IMG/VR virus record: IMGVR_UViG_3300025093_000027
Span: 1 to 52,875 of that record
Length of the DNA stretch: 52,875 bases
Direction: 5' to 3' (one strand)
Source: a virus
Shown here: positions 52,164 to 52,875 of the stretch, piece after piece
Numbering within the stretch: position 1 is the first letter of the stretch
Layout: each line of letters starts with the position of its first letter
Program-made: the position numbers and the translations under genes
The notes under the pieces: model-generated
Told to the model about the DNA's origin: nothing
What the model saw: only the letters and a program-made list of their open reading frames with translations
The model's database searches: none

Positions 52164-52337
52164 CTACTCCGTCTTTCGTAGTGAGTCACCAACGATCCAA
52201 GAAGCTGCTAAAAGAACAACATACTGAACAGTCTCTGGATCAACTTCAACTCCAAGGCTATTTGCACATGCTACAGCAACACCAGCAACTGCAACCCAAA
52301 CACGACGACTTTTCCAAATACTTTGCAATTTATCCAT
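52164..52337 (-). CDS. Small holin-like membrane protein
   Basis: 57 residues. Two hydrophobic segments (VWVAVAGVAVACANSLGV; VQYVVLLAASWIVGDSL) are separated by a short acidic turn (VEVDPET), and there are basic ends. I recall this size and pattern from small phage membrane proteins suggested to be holins. A GGGAG-type ribosome site precedes the ATG. It is too short for common ORF cut-offs. Confidence 0.65.
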   Translation of the reverse strand: MDKLQSIWKSRRVWVAVAGVAVACANSLGVEVDPETVQYVVLLAASWIVGDSLRKTE

Positions 52338-52350
52338 AACTTTTCTCCCA

Positions 52351-52698
52351 TTATCTAATTGAGGAAACTAAATCTTTAAATTCGCTTTCTCCATAGTCAC
52401 GAACTACATTACCAATAGAAGAGATAACAGCATCTCTTTCATCATCAGTATATTCTTGTAATTCTTTTCTAGCCTCTCTTCTCATTAATATCCTCATCAT
52501 CAAACCACGTTTTCTCATGAATTTATGAATGCTTGTAGGAGACCTAGAAAAGTAAATAACATTTATCGCTTTGATAAGATTAATAATAATGTTAGCGATT
52601 GCAACAATCAATAATGGATCAAATCCATACTTATCATTATCAATGTCATCAAATACTTTATTAGTAAAATCTATAACTTGTTTAGATGGCTCGCTCAT
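52351..52698 (-). CDS. Hypothetical membrane protein
   Basis: 115 residues. A hydrophobic stretch near residues 28-50 (LLIVAIANIIINLIKAINVI) is followed by a basic part (FMRKRGLMMRILMRREARKE) that is amphipathic. It is one base downstream of the previous stop, with AGGAG upstream. Role unknown, part of the membrane-protein row. Confidence 0.6.
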   Translation of the reverse strand: MSEPSKQVIDFTNKVFDDIDNDKYGFDPLLIVAIANIIINLIKAINVIYFSRSPTSIHKFMRKRGLMMRILMRREARKELQEYTDDERDAVISSIGNVVRDYGESEFKDLVSSIR

Positions 52699-52699
52699 T

Positions 52700-52875
52700 T
52701 TATCTCCTAAAAATTCTTTTTAACAATCCCGGTCTGGACGAACTTGATTTAGACTTTGTTTTGCATGAACCGTCTGGGCAATCATCATCTGGTTGCGGTG
52801 GTTCTGGTTCTGCTGGTTTATTTACACAGCCACACTCACCATTATCACATGGACATTGAGTTTTATGACCATCAC
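52700..52875 (-). CDS. C-terminal end of a Cys/Pro-rich protein (5' end outside window)
   Basis: About 58 codons are visible. The readable part begins with CPCDNGECGCVNKP, goes through a Pro-Glu-Pro repeat, CPDGSCKT, and ends with a basic tail (SSSSRPGLLKRIFRR). Four or more Cys suggest a metal or disulfide knot. Its main part lies beyond base 52875, so no function can be given. Confidence 0.6.
   Translation of the reverse strand, partial: DGHKTQCPCDNGECGCVNKPAEPEPPQPDDDCPDGSCKTKSKSSSSRPGLLKRIFRR

Noticed and set aside
1-52875. tRNA genes, CRISPR arrays, insertion sequences and attachment sites
   Set aside because: I looked for T-arm-like sequences, spaced repeats and terminal inverted repeats with transposase genes and saw none that could be supported. 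No gene-free stretch exceeds about 260 bases.

Overview
The window is a piece of an AT-rich, tightly packed genome of a large tailed bacteriophage (class Caudoviricetes). The evidence is a tail tape-measure gene, tail-tip genes, a complete phage-type replisome, phage-style nucleotide metabolism, and many short overlapping genes. No host housekeeping genes, tRNAs, CRISPR arrays or insertion sequences were seen. The best host clue is a DUF1501 (sulfatase-fold, twin-arginine signal) gene, a family most abundant in Planctomycetes and relatives. A planctomycete-like, probably aquatic, host is therefore an inference, not a demonstration.

Layout. From 1 to 13417 the + strand carries three tail genes: the end of a giant tape measure, a distal-tail-like protein, and a 1652-residue tail-tip/fibre protein. 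At 13414-13417 the strands meet tail to tail with overlapping stop codons, and everything from there to 52875 lies on the - strand. Read from high to low coordinate, the - strand holds: a cluster of small membrane proteins (52.7-51.2 kb); SSB and an unknown gene behind a near-consensus sigma70 promoter (51.1-50.3 kb); a glycosyltransferase and a nucleotide module with dCMP deaminase, MazG-like protein, GMP reductase, GNAT, HAD phosphatase and ThyX (50.3-45.1 kb); a basic protein with conserved phage domains and the DUF1501 gene (45.1-42.5 kb); a ClpP-like protease, an aldolase-like protein and a virion-like protein (42.5-39.6 kb); a structured non-coding leader in front of class Ia ribonucleotide reductase nrdA/nrdB (38.95-35.4 kb); then HNH endonuclease, zinc ribbons, a RecA/UvsX-like recombinase, an Mpo1-like (DUF962) membrane protein, DnaB helicase, primase, dNMP kinase, a Cas4/RecB-like nuclease and a DNA polymerase III alpha subunit split in two around a DnaQ-type exonuclease (35.4-21.6 kb). 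A phage sigma factor follows, then a glycosyltransferase/nucleotidyltransferase cluster, a mobile endonuclease, and small genes including one interrupted by an in-frame TGA (21.6-13.4 kb).

How it works together. The phage appears to carry its own replication fork (polymerase, proofreading exonuclease, helicase, primase, SSB, recombinase), to make its own dNTPs (RNR, ThyX, dCMP deaminase, dNMP kinase, MazG, GMP reductase) and to reprogramme transcription (sigma factor, a TATAAATA late-promoter candidate). Transcription along the - strand seems punctuated by four strong terminators, each only 10-20 nt before the next start codon.

Most notable: (1) GCGC and CCWGG appear to be wholly absent although CCSGG is common, a restriction-avoidance signature; (2) a roughly 157-nt pseudoknot-capable RNA plus terminator stands immediately upstream of nrdA; (3) a split polymerase encloses its proofreading gene; (4) the phage carries DUF1501, Mpo1-like and GMP-reductase genes. 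All motif counts were made by eye and need a script to confirm.
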